Source: Clostridium sp.
GTDB taxonomy: Bacteria; Bacillota; Clostridia; Clostridiales; Clostridiaceae
DNA: 64,000 bases
Assembly (NCBI GenBank): GCA_029851835.1
Contig: JARKVD010000031.1
Coordinates: forward strand, 85,268-149,267
Reading direction: 5' to 3'
Shown here: in pieces, positions 18,203 through 27,621 of the stretch
Layout: every line of letters starts with the position of its first letter
Numbering within the stretch: position 1 is the first letter of the stretch
Made by a program: the position numbers and the translations under genes
Notes under the pieces: generated by a model
The model's database searches: none
What the model saw: the letters and a program-made list of their open reading frames with translations, nothing else
What the model was told of the DNA's origin: nothing

Positions 18203-19201
18203 ATGTTTCAGTTTTATAAAAAGTGTTATTCTAAAAAGTTTTATATAGTCTTGGTTTGTGAAGTCTTTGCTCTCATGTTAATCTGCTCCTTTATCTGCTA
18301 CTCATTGATCTTTAAAAAGTGTGAACTGATCATGGGAGGACTCTTTCATAGCCAGACTAATACCTGTAAAACTTCAAATGTGGAGTCACCATATATAAAC
18401 TATGATAAATTCTTTAGACCCTCTTGCTCAGAAATATTAAATACTGCTGACCTAAATTATAGCTTCTTCGATAAATATTTTAATAAAAAGCCTAATGAAA
18501 TTATCCTTGACAGTAATCTTTTGCAAACCCCTAAAGATACTTTAATTAATTACTATACAATTTTAAAGTCAGCCTCTATCTATGATGAAAATAGTAAAAA
18601 ACACGCTGGCTGTGGAACTATAGGCTATGCCAGTGCCCCATATCCTATTGCCTATAACTTTTTAAGTGATGAGTATAAAAAAAAGCTTAACTTCAAAGAT
18701 TACCAAGATTCATTTAAAAATATTCATCATATAAATCTCATTAAATTAAAGGAAATTCCTCTTCATGATAACTCTAATTCCTTAAGAAGATTCTTTGTAG
18801 AAATCGAGACTATCGAAGGTTCCGACAAGCCAATGACTAACTTTGGCTATTACTATGGCTTTATTGATTTAACTAAAGAAAATGATTTATATAAAATATC
18901 TAATATAAATTTTTACGGTGAAGATTTTTTATGTGCACCTTATCATGGCTGGGACTGGCTAGGTGAATCAGTTGTTGCAATTAAATATGGTGATTGGTGC
19001 AAACTTATAGATGGCAAGCCAACTACAGAAATTGATGACTATACTAAGAAGATTTTCTTTAATGGTACCGATGGAAATAAATATATGATTGAATTTCTTA
19101 CTATTACTAACAATAGCGATGTAGAGGTTGCTCAATATAAAAAAGAACCTAACGGAAAATATAAGAGAATTCTTTTAGAACCAGAAAAGTGCTTAAAGTA
19201 A
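18203..19201 (+). CDS. Membrane-anchored protein of unknown function
   Basis: 332 residues, not recognised. One N-terminal hydrophobic segment (about 12-34) suggests a signal anchor with an extracellular C-terminal part. The segment TPKDTLINYYTILKSA is the sort of helix that opens NTF2-like or DUF4829-like domains in clostridial surface proteins, but I cannot assign it. Several Cys residues occur outside the TM. AAGGAGG sits 7 bases before the ATG. It stands alone between divergent and convergent neighbours and has its own terminator. Confidence 0.7.
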   Translation: MFQFYKKCYSKKFYIVLVCEVFALMLICSFICYSLIFKKCELIMGGLFHSQTNTCKTSNVESPYINYDKFFRPSCSEILNTADLNYSFFDKYFNKKPNEIILDSNLLQTPKDTLINYYTILKSASIYDENSKKHAGCGTIGYASAPYPIAYNFLSDEYKKKLNFKDYQDSFKNIHHINLIKLKEIPLHDNSNSLRRFFVEIETIEGSDKPMTNFGYYYGFIDLTKENDLYKISNINFYGEDFLCAPYHGWDWLGESVVAIKYGDWCKLIDGKPTTEIDDYTKKIFFNGTDGNKYMIEFLTITNNSDVEVAQYKKEPNGKYKRILLEPEKCLK

Positions 19202-19269
19202 AAAATTAATGCACTTATAGATAATCTTATTAACTCATTGAATAAAACTGCTGAACAATTGTAACATAT

Positions 19270-19312
19270 AAAAAACAGCTAACGATATTATTCATTTTGT
19301 TAGCTGTTTTTA
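19270..19312. terminator. Bidirectional terminator
   Basis: AAAAACAGCTAAC / GTTAGCTGTTTTT, a 13-bp perfect stem between convergent genes. Confidence 0.88.
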
Positions 19313-19335
19313 TAATATAAGTATTACTCTGATAT

Positions 19336-20139
19336 CTATTTACTTTGCTCCATCATCTCTGAGAATTCAGCATACTGTGGACTTCCTATTGCATATCCTC
19401 CTGCAACTTCATGAATCATACCAGTAACATATGATGAATCATCACTTGCATAATAAAGTACAGCTTTAGCAATGTCTTCTGGTTTTCCAATTCTGTTTAG
19501 TGGTACATGTCTCAAAAATGAATCTCTAAATTCATCGCTCATATTCTCTAATGCAGCCTTAGTTCCAATTAATCCTGGAAGAACAGCATTACATCTAACC
19601 CCTTGTCTAGCATACTGAAGAGCTATATTTTGAGTTAATGAATTAATTGCTGCCTTTGAAACACAATAAGCTACTCTTCCTAAATCTGGCACAACAGAAC
19701 CTATTGTTGATATATTTACAATGCTTCCTCCACCATTTTTAGCCATATGTGGTATAGCAGCTTTACAAGGTAAATATACACTCTGTAAGTTATCTTGAAT
19801 TATTCTAAAGAATTCATCAGTATCTCCACCAACCACATCTCTATCTAATCTTGGATTTGTACCTCCATAATTGTTTACTAAGATATCCAATCTTCCTTCA
19901 TTTGAAGCAACAGTCTCTACCATAGAAGTATAAGTTTCTGATTCACGAGCATTAAAATATACATATTTAGCTCTTCCACCTTTTACTTCTATGTTTGCTA
20001 TAACCTCTTTTGCTAGTTCTTCTGATCTTGCTGCTATATACACTAGTGCTCCATTTTCAGCTAATATTTCTGCTGAAGCAAGCCCAATCCCTTTTGTCGC
20101 TGCTGTAACTATAGCTACTTTATTCTCTAATTTTTTCAT
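19336..20139 (-). CDS. 7-alpha-hydroxysteroid dehydrogenase-like SDR
   Basis: 267-residue short-chain dehydrogenase. It has the TAATKGIG cofactor loop (12-19), LVNNYGG (88-93), and YCVSK with Tyr158 and Lys162. The C-terminal pattern GGYAIGSPQYAEF, plus RCNAVLPGLI and FLRHVPLNRIG, closely matches the 7-alpha-HSDH of C. absonum/sordellii as I recall it, which oxidises the 7-alpha-hydroxyl of bile acids. The usual catalytic Ser, 13 residues before Tyr, is Thr145 here. An AGGAGG site precedes the ATG; transcribed alone. Bile acid as substrate is inferred from the family pattern only. Confidence 0.8.
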   Translation of the reverse strand: MKKLENKVAIVTAATKGIGLASAEILAENGALVYIAARSEELAKEVIANIEVKGGRAKYVYFNARESETYTSMVETVASNEGRLDILVNNYGGTNPRLDRDVVGGDTDEFFRIIQDNLQSVYLPCKAAIPHMAKNGGGSIVNISTIGSVVPDLGRVAYCVSKAAINSLTQNIALQYARQGVRCNAVLPGLIGTKAALENMSDEFRDSFLRHVPLNRIGKPEDIAKAVLYYASDDSSYVTGMIHEVAGGYAIGSPQYAEFSEMMEQSK

Positions 20140-20408
20140 TACAATACCTCCTAATTAATATGAAACTAAACATCATTATCATTGGATGTAGTAAGTTTAT
20201 GTTTCTAATTCATATCTCTTAACATCCGTTAAGTATTTAATTAATGTTATTATAATATTATCACTTTCTAAATCTTCTTACAAATAACTTATTTTTTAAT
20301 TTATTTAATTCTATGTTAACAATTTACATGTTTAAATATTCACGTTTAAACTTATGATATAATATTAAAAATATTTTAAATATTACAATCTACTAAGGAG
20401 ATGATCTT

Positions 20409-22178
20409 TTGGAATTAAACTGGAGCTTAAAGGAGCTATACCCTTACTTTCAAAGCGAAGCATTTAAAAAAGACTTTGAAACATTAGACAAAATTATCGA
20501 GGAATTTATTCATCTTGGTAAAGAAACTGCTGGAATCGCCGTAGATACTAGCGAAGTTCTTGAAAGATATATTTATATAAATAAAGAGCTATTAAAAACC
20601 TCAAGAATGTTAGGTGCTATGACTCACTTAACTCTAAGCACTGACACTAAAAATTCTACTGCACTACGTTACCAAGATATATTGTCTTCTAAGCTTAGCG
20701 ACCTAGCTGAAAGTGAAGCACAAATTACAAAATGGCTAGGACATATTCAAAATCTTGATCTAATAATTGAAAGATCCCCGATTCTTAAAGAACATGAATT
20801 TATTATTAAAGAAGAAGCTGAAAAAGCCAAATATATCTTAAGTGATAAAGAAGAGGCTATAATAGCTAAAATGAAAACTACTGGTTCTAATGCTTGGGAG
20901 AAGTTAAAGAACATATTAACTTCAAGCTTAATGGTAGATATAGAACTTAATAATGTCCACCAACAACTTCCACTATCAATGATTAGAAACTTAGCTTATG
21001 AAGCTGACCCTATCGTTAGAAAAACTGCCTATGAAGCAGAGCTTGCAAGCTATAAAAAAATTGATGATGGTATGGCTGCAGCTTTAAATGGTATAAAAGG
21101 CGAAGTTATTACCACTTCAAAATTAAGAGGCTTTGAATCTCCTTTAGCTGAAACCTTAGCTAACTCCAGAATGGACAAAGCTACCCTTGATGCTATGCTT
21201 CAAGCAATGGAAGAATATATGCCTATGTTCAGAGCTTATCTAAGGAAAAAGAGCGAACTACTTGGCCATAAAAATGGACTTCCATTCTATGATTTATTTG
21301 CACCTATGGGCGATGTGGATATGACTTACTCTTATAAAGATGGCTGCAAATGTGTAATAGATAACTTTAGAACCTTTAGTGATGATTTAGCTGATTTTGC
21401 AGAAGAAGCAATAGAAAAATCTTGGATAGATGTTAAGCCAAAACAAGGTAAAGTTGGCGGTGCATTCTGTTTAGGTATCCACCCAATAGGAGAATGCAGA
21501 GTTCTTCTTAACTACGGTGATACATTTAGTGATGTTGTAACTCTAGCCCATGAGCTTGGCCACGGTTACCACGGTCATTGTTTAAAAGAGGAAAGCATAT
21601 TAAACTCAGGTTATCCAATGCCAATTGCAGAAACAGCTTCTACCTTCTGCGAAACCATCGTAAAAAAAGCAGCTCTTAAAACTGCTACACCTGAAGAGAA
21701 ATTTACAATTCTTGAAGGTGAAATATGTGATTGTACTCAAGTTATCGTTGATATCTATAGTCGATACTTATTCGAAAGTGAATTATTTAAAAGAAGAGAA
21801 GAGGCAAACCTATCAGTTGAAGAAATAAATGAAATTATGTTAGATGCTCAGAAAAAAGCTTATGGTGATGGACTAGATCCAAACTACCTTCACCCTTATA
21901 TGTGGGCATGTAAAACTCACTATTACTATGCTAGCAGGAACTTCTACAATTTCCCTTATGCATTTGGACAATTATTTTCTAAAGGACTTTATGCTGAATA
22001 CTTGAATCGTGGACAGTCTTTTGCTGAAGATTATAAAAAACTTCTTTCAGTAACGGGTAAAAACAACTTAAAAGATATTGCCATGATTATGAATATTGAT
22101 ATTACTGATATTAACTTCTGGAGAAGTTCCCTTGAAATTATAAAATGTGATATTGATGAATTCTTATCACTTAAGTAA
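20409..22178 (+). CDS. pepF: Oligoendopeptidase F (M3B family)
   Basis: 589-residue cytoplasmic zinc metallopeptidase that cuts peptides of roughly 7-17 residues. The HExxH site is HELGH at 381-385, followed by GYHGHC, with the third ligand Glu expected in the IAETASTFCE segment about 25 residues later. Length and N-terminal helical region match PepF. The start codon is TTG: AAGGAGATGATCTT precedes it and no ATG lies nearby in frame. Transcribed alone and diverges from the HSDH gene. Confidence 0.92.
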   Translation: MELNWSLKELYPYFQSEAFKKDFETLDKIIEEFIHLGKETAGIAVDTSEVLERYIYINKELLKTSRMLGAMTHLTLSTDTKNSTALRYQDILSSKLSDLAESEAQITKWLGHIQNLDLIIERSPILKEHEFIIKEEAEKAKYILSDKEEAIIAKMKTTGSNAWEKLKNILTSSLMVDIELNNVHQQLPLSMIRNLAYEADPIVRKTAYEAELASYKKIDDGMAAALNGIKGEVITTSKLRGFESPLAETLANSRMDKATLDAMLQAMEEYMPMFRAYLRKKSELLGHKNGLPFYDLFAPMGDVDMTYSYKDGCKCVIDNFRTFSDDLADFAEEAIEKSWIDVKPKQGKVGGAFCLGIHPIGECRVLLNYGDTFSDVVTLAHELGHGYHGHCLKEESILNSGYPMPIAETASTFCETIVKKAALKTATPEEKFTILEGEICDCTQVIVDIYSRYLFESELFKRREEANLSVEEINEIMLDAQKKAYGDGLDPNYLHPYMWACKTHYYYASRNFYNFPYAFGQLFSKGLYAEYLNRGQSFAEDYKKLLSVTGKNNLKDIAMIMNIDITDINFWRSSLEIIKCDIDEFLSLK

Positions 22179-22189
22179 TGTAAAATGTA

Positions 22190-22310
22190 GAATGATTGAT
22201 GAAATTCCTTGGGAATTTCTTTCGATATATAAAATTAAAATTTCTCTGAACAAAGTGAGGCGAAATATCTTAAATTCTTAATTCTACATTCCATAATTCT
22301 TAATTAAATA
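22190..22310. repeat. Second interspersed repeat family, copy A
   Basis: Contains GAATGATTGATGAAATTCC and GGAATTTC arms (GAAATTCC TTG GGAATTTC), then TTAATTCTACATTCC. A related copy lies at 52435-52550, and the final part recurs at 24120-24163 and 52733-52765. Confidence 0.6.
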
Positions 22311-22344
22311 ATAAAATCCCATGATTCACATCATGGGATTTTAT
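22311..22344. terminator. Bidirectional terminator between pepF and permease
   Basis: AAAATCCCATGAT / ATCATGGGATTTT stem with a TCAC loop. An almost identical terminator follows the paralogous permease gene at 24166. Confidence 0.88.
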
Positions 22345-22376
22345 TATTTATCTTATAAATTTATTTTACAAATATA

Positions 22377-23774
22377 TTAAATATCAAGTCCTGCTGACTT
22401 TCTAAGCTCATCTATGTTTTTTGCTTGCTTATTCTTTTGCATCATCATGTATACATAAACTGGAATTCCTACAAGCATTAGAATAAATCCATACATTACT
22501 ACTTCTGCACCTGTTCCATAGATTGCATAAATTGAATATGCAAAAGCTAATAAAGAGAAGAAGGAACTTTTTAAGAAATTTATTAAACTGAAATCCTTTG
22601 ATCTCTTACAAAGTAACACTATTTCTGCAGCAGCAGTAAATGAATATGCTGGCAGGAAAGATAATGTTGCAAGAAGAATCATAAAATCAAATACACTTTG
22701 TAATGAGCCAACATAGTTCATTAATAGAAGTACATTCATACAAACTCCATTAATTATCAATGCTGCTACTGGTGTATTATATTTAGGATTTACCTTCTTA
22801 AATATCTTAGGGAATAAACCATCTTCTGCCGCACCAACTGCGCATCTAGCTGTAGTTAAGAACCAGCCACAAGCTGCTCCTAATGTTGATATTATAGCTC
22901 CAATAGCTATAAATGGTCCACCCCAGCTTCCACCTGTTACTGCATCTATAATATCCGCCATTGGTGCATTTGAATTAGCTAAATTTGCTTGATCCATAGC
23001 GCCCATTGCAGCAATACTTATGATAATGTATATGATTCCAATTAATAGTATTCCATATACTGTACTTCTTCTAATATTCTTTTCTGGATTCTTAATTTCT
23101 CCGCCTGCAACTGTTGCACTTTCAAGTCCAACAAAGGCCCATAAAGCAATTGCAATACCTGCTGGCAATGTTCCCATACCTGAAACCTCTGGATCAGAAA
23201 CTGTACTCATGAAGCTTGGATTAAAATTAACAAATGCTACAAAAATAAACACAACTAATACTGCTACTTTTAAAACTGTAGATACAACACCAATCTTTCC
23301 AACATGCTTTACACTCATGATATTTACAATAGTAAATATCCAAATAACTGCTGAACAGATTAAAACTGCACACATTGGATTATTGGCACCTGGGAAAAAG
23401 TAAGTAAAATAACTCATAAATGCTGTAATTATTGCATCATTTCCTACCCATGATCCAATCCAGAAAGACCATGCAATTAAAAATCCTGCAAAATCACCAA
23501 ATGCTGCTCTTGTATAAACTATAGGACCCCCTGTTTTAGGCATTTTTGACCCTAAATTTGCAAAACTAAGGGCAATAAGTAATGAACCAACTGATGTTAA
23601 AATCCATGCCAATATCGCTACTTTAGGGTTAGTTGCTCTCGCCATACTTCCTGGTGACATAAAAACTCCCGAGCCTATTACATTACCAACTACTATTGCC
23701 GTTGCTGCCCAAAGTCCTAACTCCCTCTTAAGTTCTCCGCCATCCTTCATAATTTGACTACTCTTCTTAGCCAT
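22377..23774 (-). CDS. APC-superfamily amino acid permease (copy 1)
   Basis: 465 residues with about 12 TM helices. The N-terminal GNVIGSGVFMSPGSMAR is the substrate-binding unwound helix 1 of APC transporters. The WAFVGLESATVAGGEIKNP stretch with conserved Glu belongs to helix 6 and its loop. It resembles AdiC/PotE/ArcD-like exchangers, but the specific amino acid is unknown. I start at ATG 23774: GGAG sits 8 bases upstream, while the longer GTG start at 23783 overlaps that site. The copy at 24228 is a close paralog with conserved downstream DNA. Confidence 0.87.
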   Translation of the reverse strand: MAKKSSQIMKDGGELKRELGLWAATAIVVGNVIGSGVFMSPGSMARATNPKVAILAWILTSVGSLLIALSFANLGSKMPKTGGPIVYTRAAFGDFAGFLIAWSFWIGSWVGNDAIITAFMSYFTYFFPGANNPMCAVLICSAVIWIFTIVNIMSVKHVGKIGVVSTVLKVAVLVVFIFVAFVNFNPSFMSTVSDPEVSGMGTLPAGIAIALWAFVGLESATVAGGEIKNPEKNIRRSTVYGILLIGIIYIIISIAAMGAMDQANLANSNAPMADIIDAVTGGSWGGPFIAIGAIISTLGAACGWFLTTARCAVGAAEDGLFPKIFKKVNPKYNTPVAALIINGVCMNVLLLMNYVGSLQSVFDFMILLATLSFLPAYSFTAAAEIVLLCKRSKDFSLINFLKSSFFSLLAFAYSIYAIYGTGAEVVMYGFILMLVGIPVYVYMMMQKNKQAKNIDELRKSAGLDI

Positions 23775-24165
23775 AATCCCCACTCCTACTTAAAATAATT
23801 AATATCGACGACTCCAGATACTGATTTTTCTGATCAGTATCAAATAAAATAGAACAACTTATAAATTACTTAATTTTTTTGTTATTTTTCCCCGTATCTA
23901 CCACCTTCAAATTAGCAATATTTGTTAATTCTTCTACACAACTATTATATCACTTTAAATTATACTTTGGATATATATTATTTTTACTTTTTTATCAAAT
24001 AATAAAAATTTCTAACCGCTTTTAACCTTCTGATTTGCAACTCTCACAATATCATTTGCAAATATGAATATACCAAATTTCAGTAAAACCATAAATTCCC
24101 TTATACCTTTGGACAATTATTCTCTAATTCTCAATTCTACATTCCATAATTCTTAATTAAATAAT
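23775..24165. other. Upstream region of permease copy 1
   Basis: A perfect 9-bp hairpin (GATACTGAT / ATCAGTATC) lies at 23817-23841 in the 5' untranslated region, without a T-run. A TATAAT box on the minus strand lies at 23944-23949. The far end (24120-24163) is a part copy of the second repeat family. No gene seen. Confidence 0.5.
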
Positions 24166-24193
24166 AAATCCCATGATTAACATCATGGGATTT
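24166..24193 (-). terminator. Terminator of permease copy 2
   Basis: AAATCCCATGAT / ATCATGGGATTT with a TAAC loop, a duplicate of the terminator at 22311. Confidence 0.85.
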
Positions 24194-24227
24194 ATTATTT
24201 ATCTTATAAGTTTATTTTACAAATATA

Positions 24228-25622
24228 TTAAATATTAAGTCCTGCTGACTTTCTTAATTCATCAATATTCTTAGTTTCTTTATTCTTCTGCATCATCATA
24301 TATACATATATAGGTATTCCAAGGAGCATTAAAATAAATCCATACATTACCACCTCTGCTCCAGTGCCATATATTGCATAAATTGAATATGCAAAAGCAA
24401 TAAGTGAAAAGAATGAACTCTTTAAAAAGTTAACTAGACTAAAGTCCTTTGACCTCTTACAAAGCAATACAATTTCAGCTGCTGCAGTAAAAGAATATGC
24501 GGGCAGGAAAGATAATGTTGCTAATGATATCATAAAATCAAATACACTTTGAAGCGTTCCAACATAGTTCATTAATAAAAGCAAATTCATACATATAGCA
24601 CTAATAATAAGAGAAGCTATCGGAGTGTTATACTTTGGATTTACTCTCTTAAATATTTTAGGGAATAATCCATCCTCAGCTGCTCCAACTGCACTTCTTG
24701 CTGAGATTAATACCCATCCACATGCTGCACCTAAAGTTGATATAATGGCTCCGATTGCAACGAATGCTCCTCCCCATTTACCTCCAGTTGATGCATCTAT
24801 AATCTTTGCCATTGGCGCATTAGAACTAGCAAGAGTTGCCTGATCTAAAGCCCCCATAGAAGCAATACATACACTTATATATATAACTCCTACAATTAGT
24901 ATTCCAAATATTGTACTTATCTTGATATTCTTTTTAGGATTTTTTATTTCGCCGCCTGCAACAGTAGCACTCTCTAAACCAACAAATGCCCATAAAGCTA
25001 CAGCAATTGCAGCTGGCAATGTTTCTACCCCAGCAACCTGTGGACTAGAAATAGTATTCATAAAGCTTGGATCAAAGTTTAAAAGTGCAACAACAATGAA
25101 TACTCCCAAAACTGCAACTTTTAATATAATTGATACCACTCCAATCTTTCCAACATATTTTACCCCAATAATATTTATAAAAGTAAATATCCATACTACT
25201 ACAGAAGATATTATAAATGCCCACATTGGATTATTAGCAGCTGGTACAAAATACGTAAGGTAACTCATAAATGCTGTAATTATTGCACTAATCCCTACCC
25301 ATGACCCAATCCAGAATGTCCATGCTATTAAGAATCCTGCAAAATCACCAAAGGCAGCTCTTGTATATACTATAGGTCCACCTGTTTTGGGCATCTTTGA
25401 GCCTAAATTAGCAAAACTAAGAGCAATGAATAGTGAACCAATCATAGTTAAAATCCATGCTAATATAGCTACCTTAGGATTGGTAACTCTAGCAAAACTT
25501 GCTGGTGACATAAATATTGCAGAACCTATTATATTTCCCACAACTATAGCCGTTGCTGACCAAACCCCTAATTCCCTCTTAAGCTCCCCCCCATCTTTCA
25601 TAATCTGATTATTCTTATCCAT
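24228..25622 (-). CDS. APC-superfamily amino acid permease (copy 2)
   Basis: 464 residues, visibly close to copy 1 along its full length, including MKDGGELKREL at the start, SKMPKTGGPIVYTRAAFGDF, and the last 50 residues. Differences sit mainly in periplasmic loops and in the binding helix (GNIIGSAIFMSPASFAR against GNVIGSGVFMSPGSMAR). Gly to Ala changes in helix 1 could alter substrate choice. AGGAG precedes the ATG. Both genes share orientation and a duplicated terminator, so they arose by tandem duplication that included flanking DNA. Confidence 0.87.
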   Translation of the reverse strand: MDKNNQIMKDGGELKRELGVWSATAIVVGNIIGSAIFMSPASFARVTNPKVAILAWILTMIGSLFIALSFANLGSKMPKTGGPIVYTRAAFGDFAGFLIAWTFWIGSWVGISAIITAFMSYLTYFVPAANNPMWAFIISSVVVWIFTFINIIGVKYVGKIGVVSIILKVAVLGVFIVVALLNFDPSFMNTISSPQVAGVETLPAAIAVALWAFVGLESATVAGGEIKNPKKNIKISTIFGILIVGVIYISVCIASMGALDQATLASSNAPMAKIIDASTGGKWGGAFVAIGAIISTLGAACGWVLISARSAVGAAEDGLFPKIFKRVNPKYNTPIASLIISAICMNLLLLMNYVGTLQSVFDFMISLATLSFLPAYSFTAAAEIVLLCKRSKDFSLVNFLKSSFFSLIAFAYSIYAIYGTGAEVVMYGFILMLLGIPIYVYMMMQKNKETKNIDELRKSAGLNI

Positions 25623-25770
25623 ATTTTCACTCCTATAATAAATTAAAACTAGAAATTAGTTTATATTAATATTTTGTCATTTTACTTCTTTATTTTTGTA
25701 TATATCTATGATGATATACAATATGACTTTTTTATTATTTTGGTGTCTTTATTAAACATTTATAAAAAAT

Positions 25771-25815
25771 AAAAAAGACTATCCACACTTTAATATTACA
25801 TGGATAATCTTTTTA
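25771..25815 (-). terminator. Terminator of the TDT transporter gene
   Basis: GATTATCCA / TGGATAGTC stem, followed on the minus strand by TTTTTTATTTTTT. Confidence 0.82.
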
Positions 25816-25846
25816 TTTAGTATTTATGAAATCACTAATTTAATAA

Positions 25847-26791
25847 TTATTCTGCTATTTGAGATGTAGCTTTCACTGATGAGCCTGCCAAAATAAACAT
25901 TGCAAATCTCACTATTACATAAACTACTACAATAAGAGCAATAACCTCTTGAAACTTAACAACATATTGAAGCCATGAAATACCTTTTCCAGCATTCATT
26001 AATGCTCCATTCGTTCCCTTTAATGCAATAGCACTGATAACCATAGGGAATGTAAATGCTGCATAGCTTGGATAAAACTTTAGTGTTAACCCCTTCACTA
26101 AAAAATAGAGTCCAACTACATAAAGCACTCCTACTAAAATCCCTAAAAAGTATATCATTGTAATATTCTTCTCTGAAAAAGAATTTAAGTATGCCGCTAA
26201 AACAAGAGCGGCTGGTGCTGCAAATATTACTGTAGTTGGCATTGCAGGTTCTGGAATCCCCTTTATAACAAATACTCTGTATCCTATAACAAATATTAAT
26301 ATTATTAATGAAATAAAAGCAAACCAGAAGATGCCTTGTCCAACTTTAGCTAGCCCAAAGGCTGGCGCTGTTATAGATGCCGCTGCAATTCCAACATATA
26401 CAATAAATGTACTAGGAAAGATTTTATTCATATTAAAACCAACTATGAAATTCTTAGTATAAAGAATAATTAATGCAATATGAATAATTACTCCTAACCA
26501 CCATAAACCCAATCCTGCACCTGCTGAAATTGGCTTTAAATATCCCGCTAATATCATCATGGCCATAGAATAAGTTGGAACAACACTTGCTATTACAGGA
26601 TTTTTAAATTCTTCCTTTACACCCTCAAAGCAAACAATTATCTTTGTGGTCAATAGAATAAATAATAGGGCTGATATAGCTCCAAATACGCTTTTAGCCA
26701 TAACTGTATATGTAGCTAATAAATTTCCTAAAGCTGCACAAGCTAATATTACTGCAGCAATTGGTAATGGTAATTTTTTAATATATCCCAT
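25847..26791 (-). CDS. TDT-family (tellurite-resistance/dicarboxylate, SLAC1-like) transporter
   Basis: 314 residues with about ten TM helices (five hairpins), the layout of TehA/SLAC1/Mae1 proteins, which act as anion channels or dicarboxylate carriers. PSTFIVYVGIAAAS and the paired GxGLWWLG helices fit this family. I start at ATG 26791, 11 bases after the stop of the upstream redox protein, with GTAGGTG as ribosome site; a longer frame to 26890 overlaps that gene. Cotranscribed with the C_GCAxxG_C_C protein, an uncommon pairing that hints at a shared substrate or stress response. Confidence 0.75.
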   Translation of the reverse strand: MGYIKKLPLPIAAVILACAALGNLLATYTVMAKSVFGAISALLFILLTTKIIVCFEGVKEEFKNPVIASVVPTYSMAMMILAGYLKPISAGAGLGLWWLGVIIHIALIILYTKNFIVGFNMNKIFPSTFIVYVGIAAASITAPAFGLAKVGQGIFWFAFISLIILIFVIGYRVFVIKGIPEPAMPTTVIFAAPAALVLAAYLNSFSEKNITMIYFLGILVGVLYVVGLYFLVKGLTLKFYPSYAAFTFPMVISAIALKGTNGALMNAGKGISWLQYVVKFQEVIALIVVVYVIVRFAMFILAGSSVKATSQIAE

Positions 26792-26802
26792 AATAACACC
26801 TA

Positions 26803-27279
26803 CTATTCTGCATCTATATTTTTGATGTTTAGTTCTCTTGCTATTATCTCTGCAGTCTTTTCCGCCATTTCTCCAGTGAATTTTATACATTGAGCCTTGT
26901 GTTCTCCTGAAGCCATATCCATTCCCTTTGTAAGAATGCTACAGCATGAAACTTTATTCTTTCCTCTAAAATATTCTTGCAGCTCCTTTGCTAACTCAAG
27001 TGTTTTAACACTTCTTGGGTCCTGTGGATTGCTTCCCTTTGTTCTTCCAAAGAAATATCCAACACTTAAAACAGCTCCTGATATAGCTCCACAAGTACAC
27101 TTGGTTTTACCTATCCCTACCGGAAATCCTGATGCCATAGCTATCATTTCATCAGGCATGTCCACTTCAAAATTCTTTTTAATTGCTGCTACTATTGCTT
27201 CAGAACAATAATATTCGCCCTTTCTAAAATACTCTTCTGCATCAGCCTTAACTTTTTGTACACTTACTTCTTTAATCAT
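26803..27279 (-). CDS. C_GCAxxG_C_C family (putative redox-active) protein
   Basis: 158 residues. The Cys pattern YYCSEAIV, GIGKTKCTCGAISGAVLSVG and VSCCSILTKG matches the family named C_GCAxxG_C_C, a predicted redox-active or metal-binding protein with unknown substrate. The start at 27279 has GGAGGATAGGTG before it; the longer frame to 27306 lacks one. First gene of a two-gene unit with the TDT transporter. Small cytoplasmic protein, no signal peptide. Confidence 0.82.
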   Translation of the reverse strand: MIKEVSVQKVKADAEEYFRKGEYYCSEAIVAAIKKNFEVDMPDEMIAMASGFPVGIGKTKCTCGAISGAVLSVGYFFGRTKGSNPQDPRSVKTLELAKELQEYFRGKNKVSCCSILTKGMDMASGEHKAQCIKFTGEMAEKTAEIIARELNIKNIDAE

Positions 27280-27621
27280 AATTACACCTATCCTCCACTT
27301 ATTCATTTTTTACATATATAGCTCCATTAGCTATTATATTAACAACTTCATATCTTTTCATTGATTATTCTTACTTTTAATAGATATTTTGTATCTATTA
27401 TGTTTTAAAATAAATAAAAGCCTTCAAAGCCTCTAATTATCATGATATTTTACAATATTCTATAAGATTTTTCCTTCAATTTAGTTAACACATTTGATAT
27501 AATATAAAACTAGTGATAAATATAATTTAACCTACTTAAAGTATTAAATATATTGATATATAAGGTGCTGAATAAGCCCTTAATTTTTTCACAAAACAAA
27601 TAGAAATGAGGGAGTATTATT
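27280..27621. other. Divergent promoter region before proS
   Basis: TATAAT at 27498-27503 faces proS, with a weak TTCAAT -35 17 bases upstream. No T-box, repeat or small gene is visible, so proS, unlike thrS and aspS here, lacks a T-box. Confidence 0.5.

Noticed and set aside
23817..23841. Terminator or attenuator upstream of permease copy 1
   Set aside because: The 9-bp hairpin is perfect but has no T-run and no competing pairing that I can find. I list it only as a hairpin.
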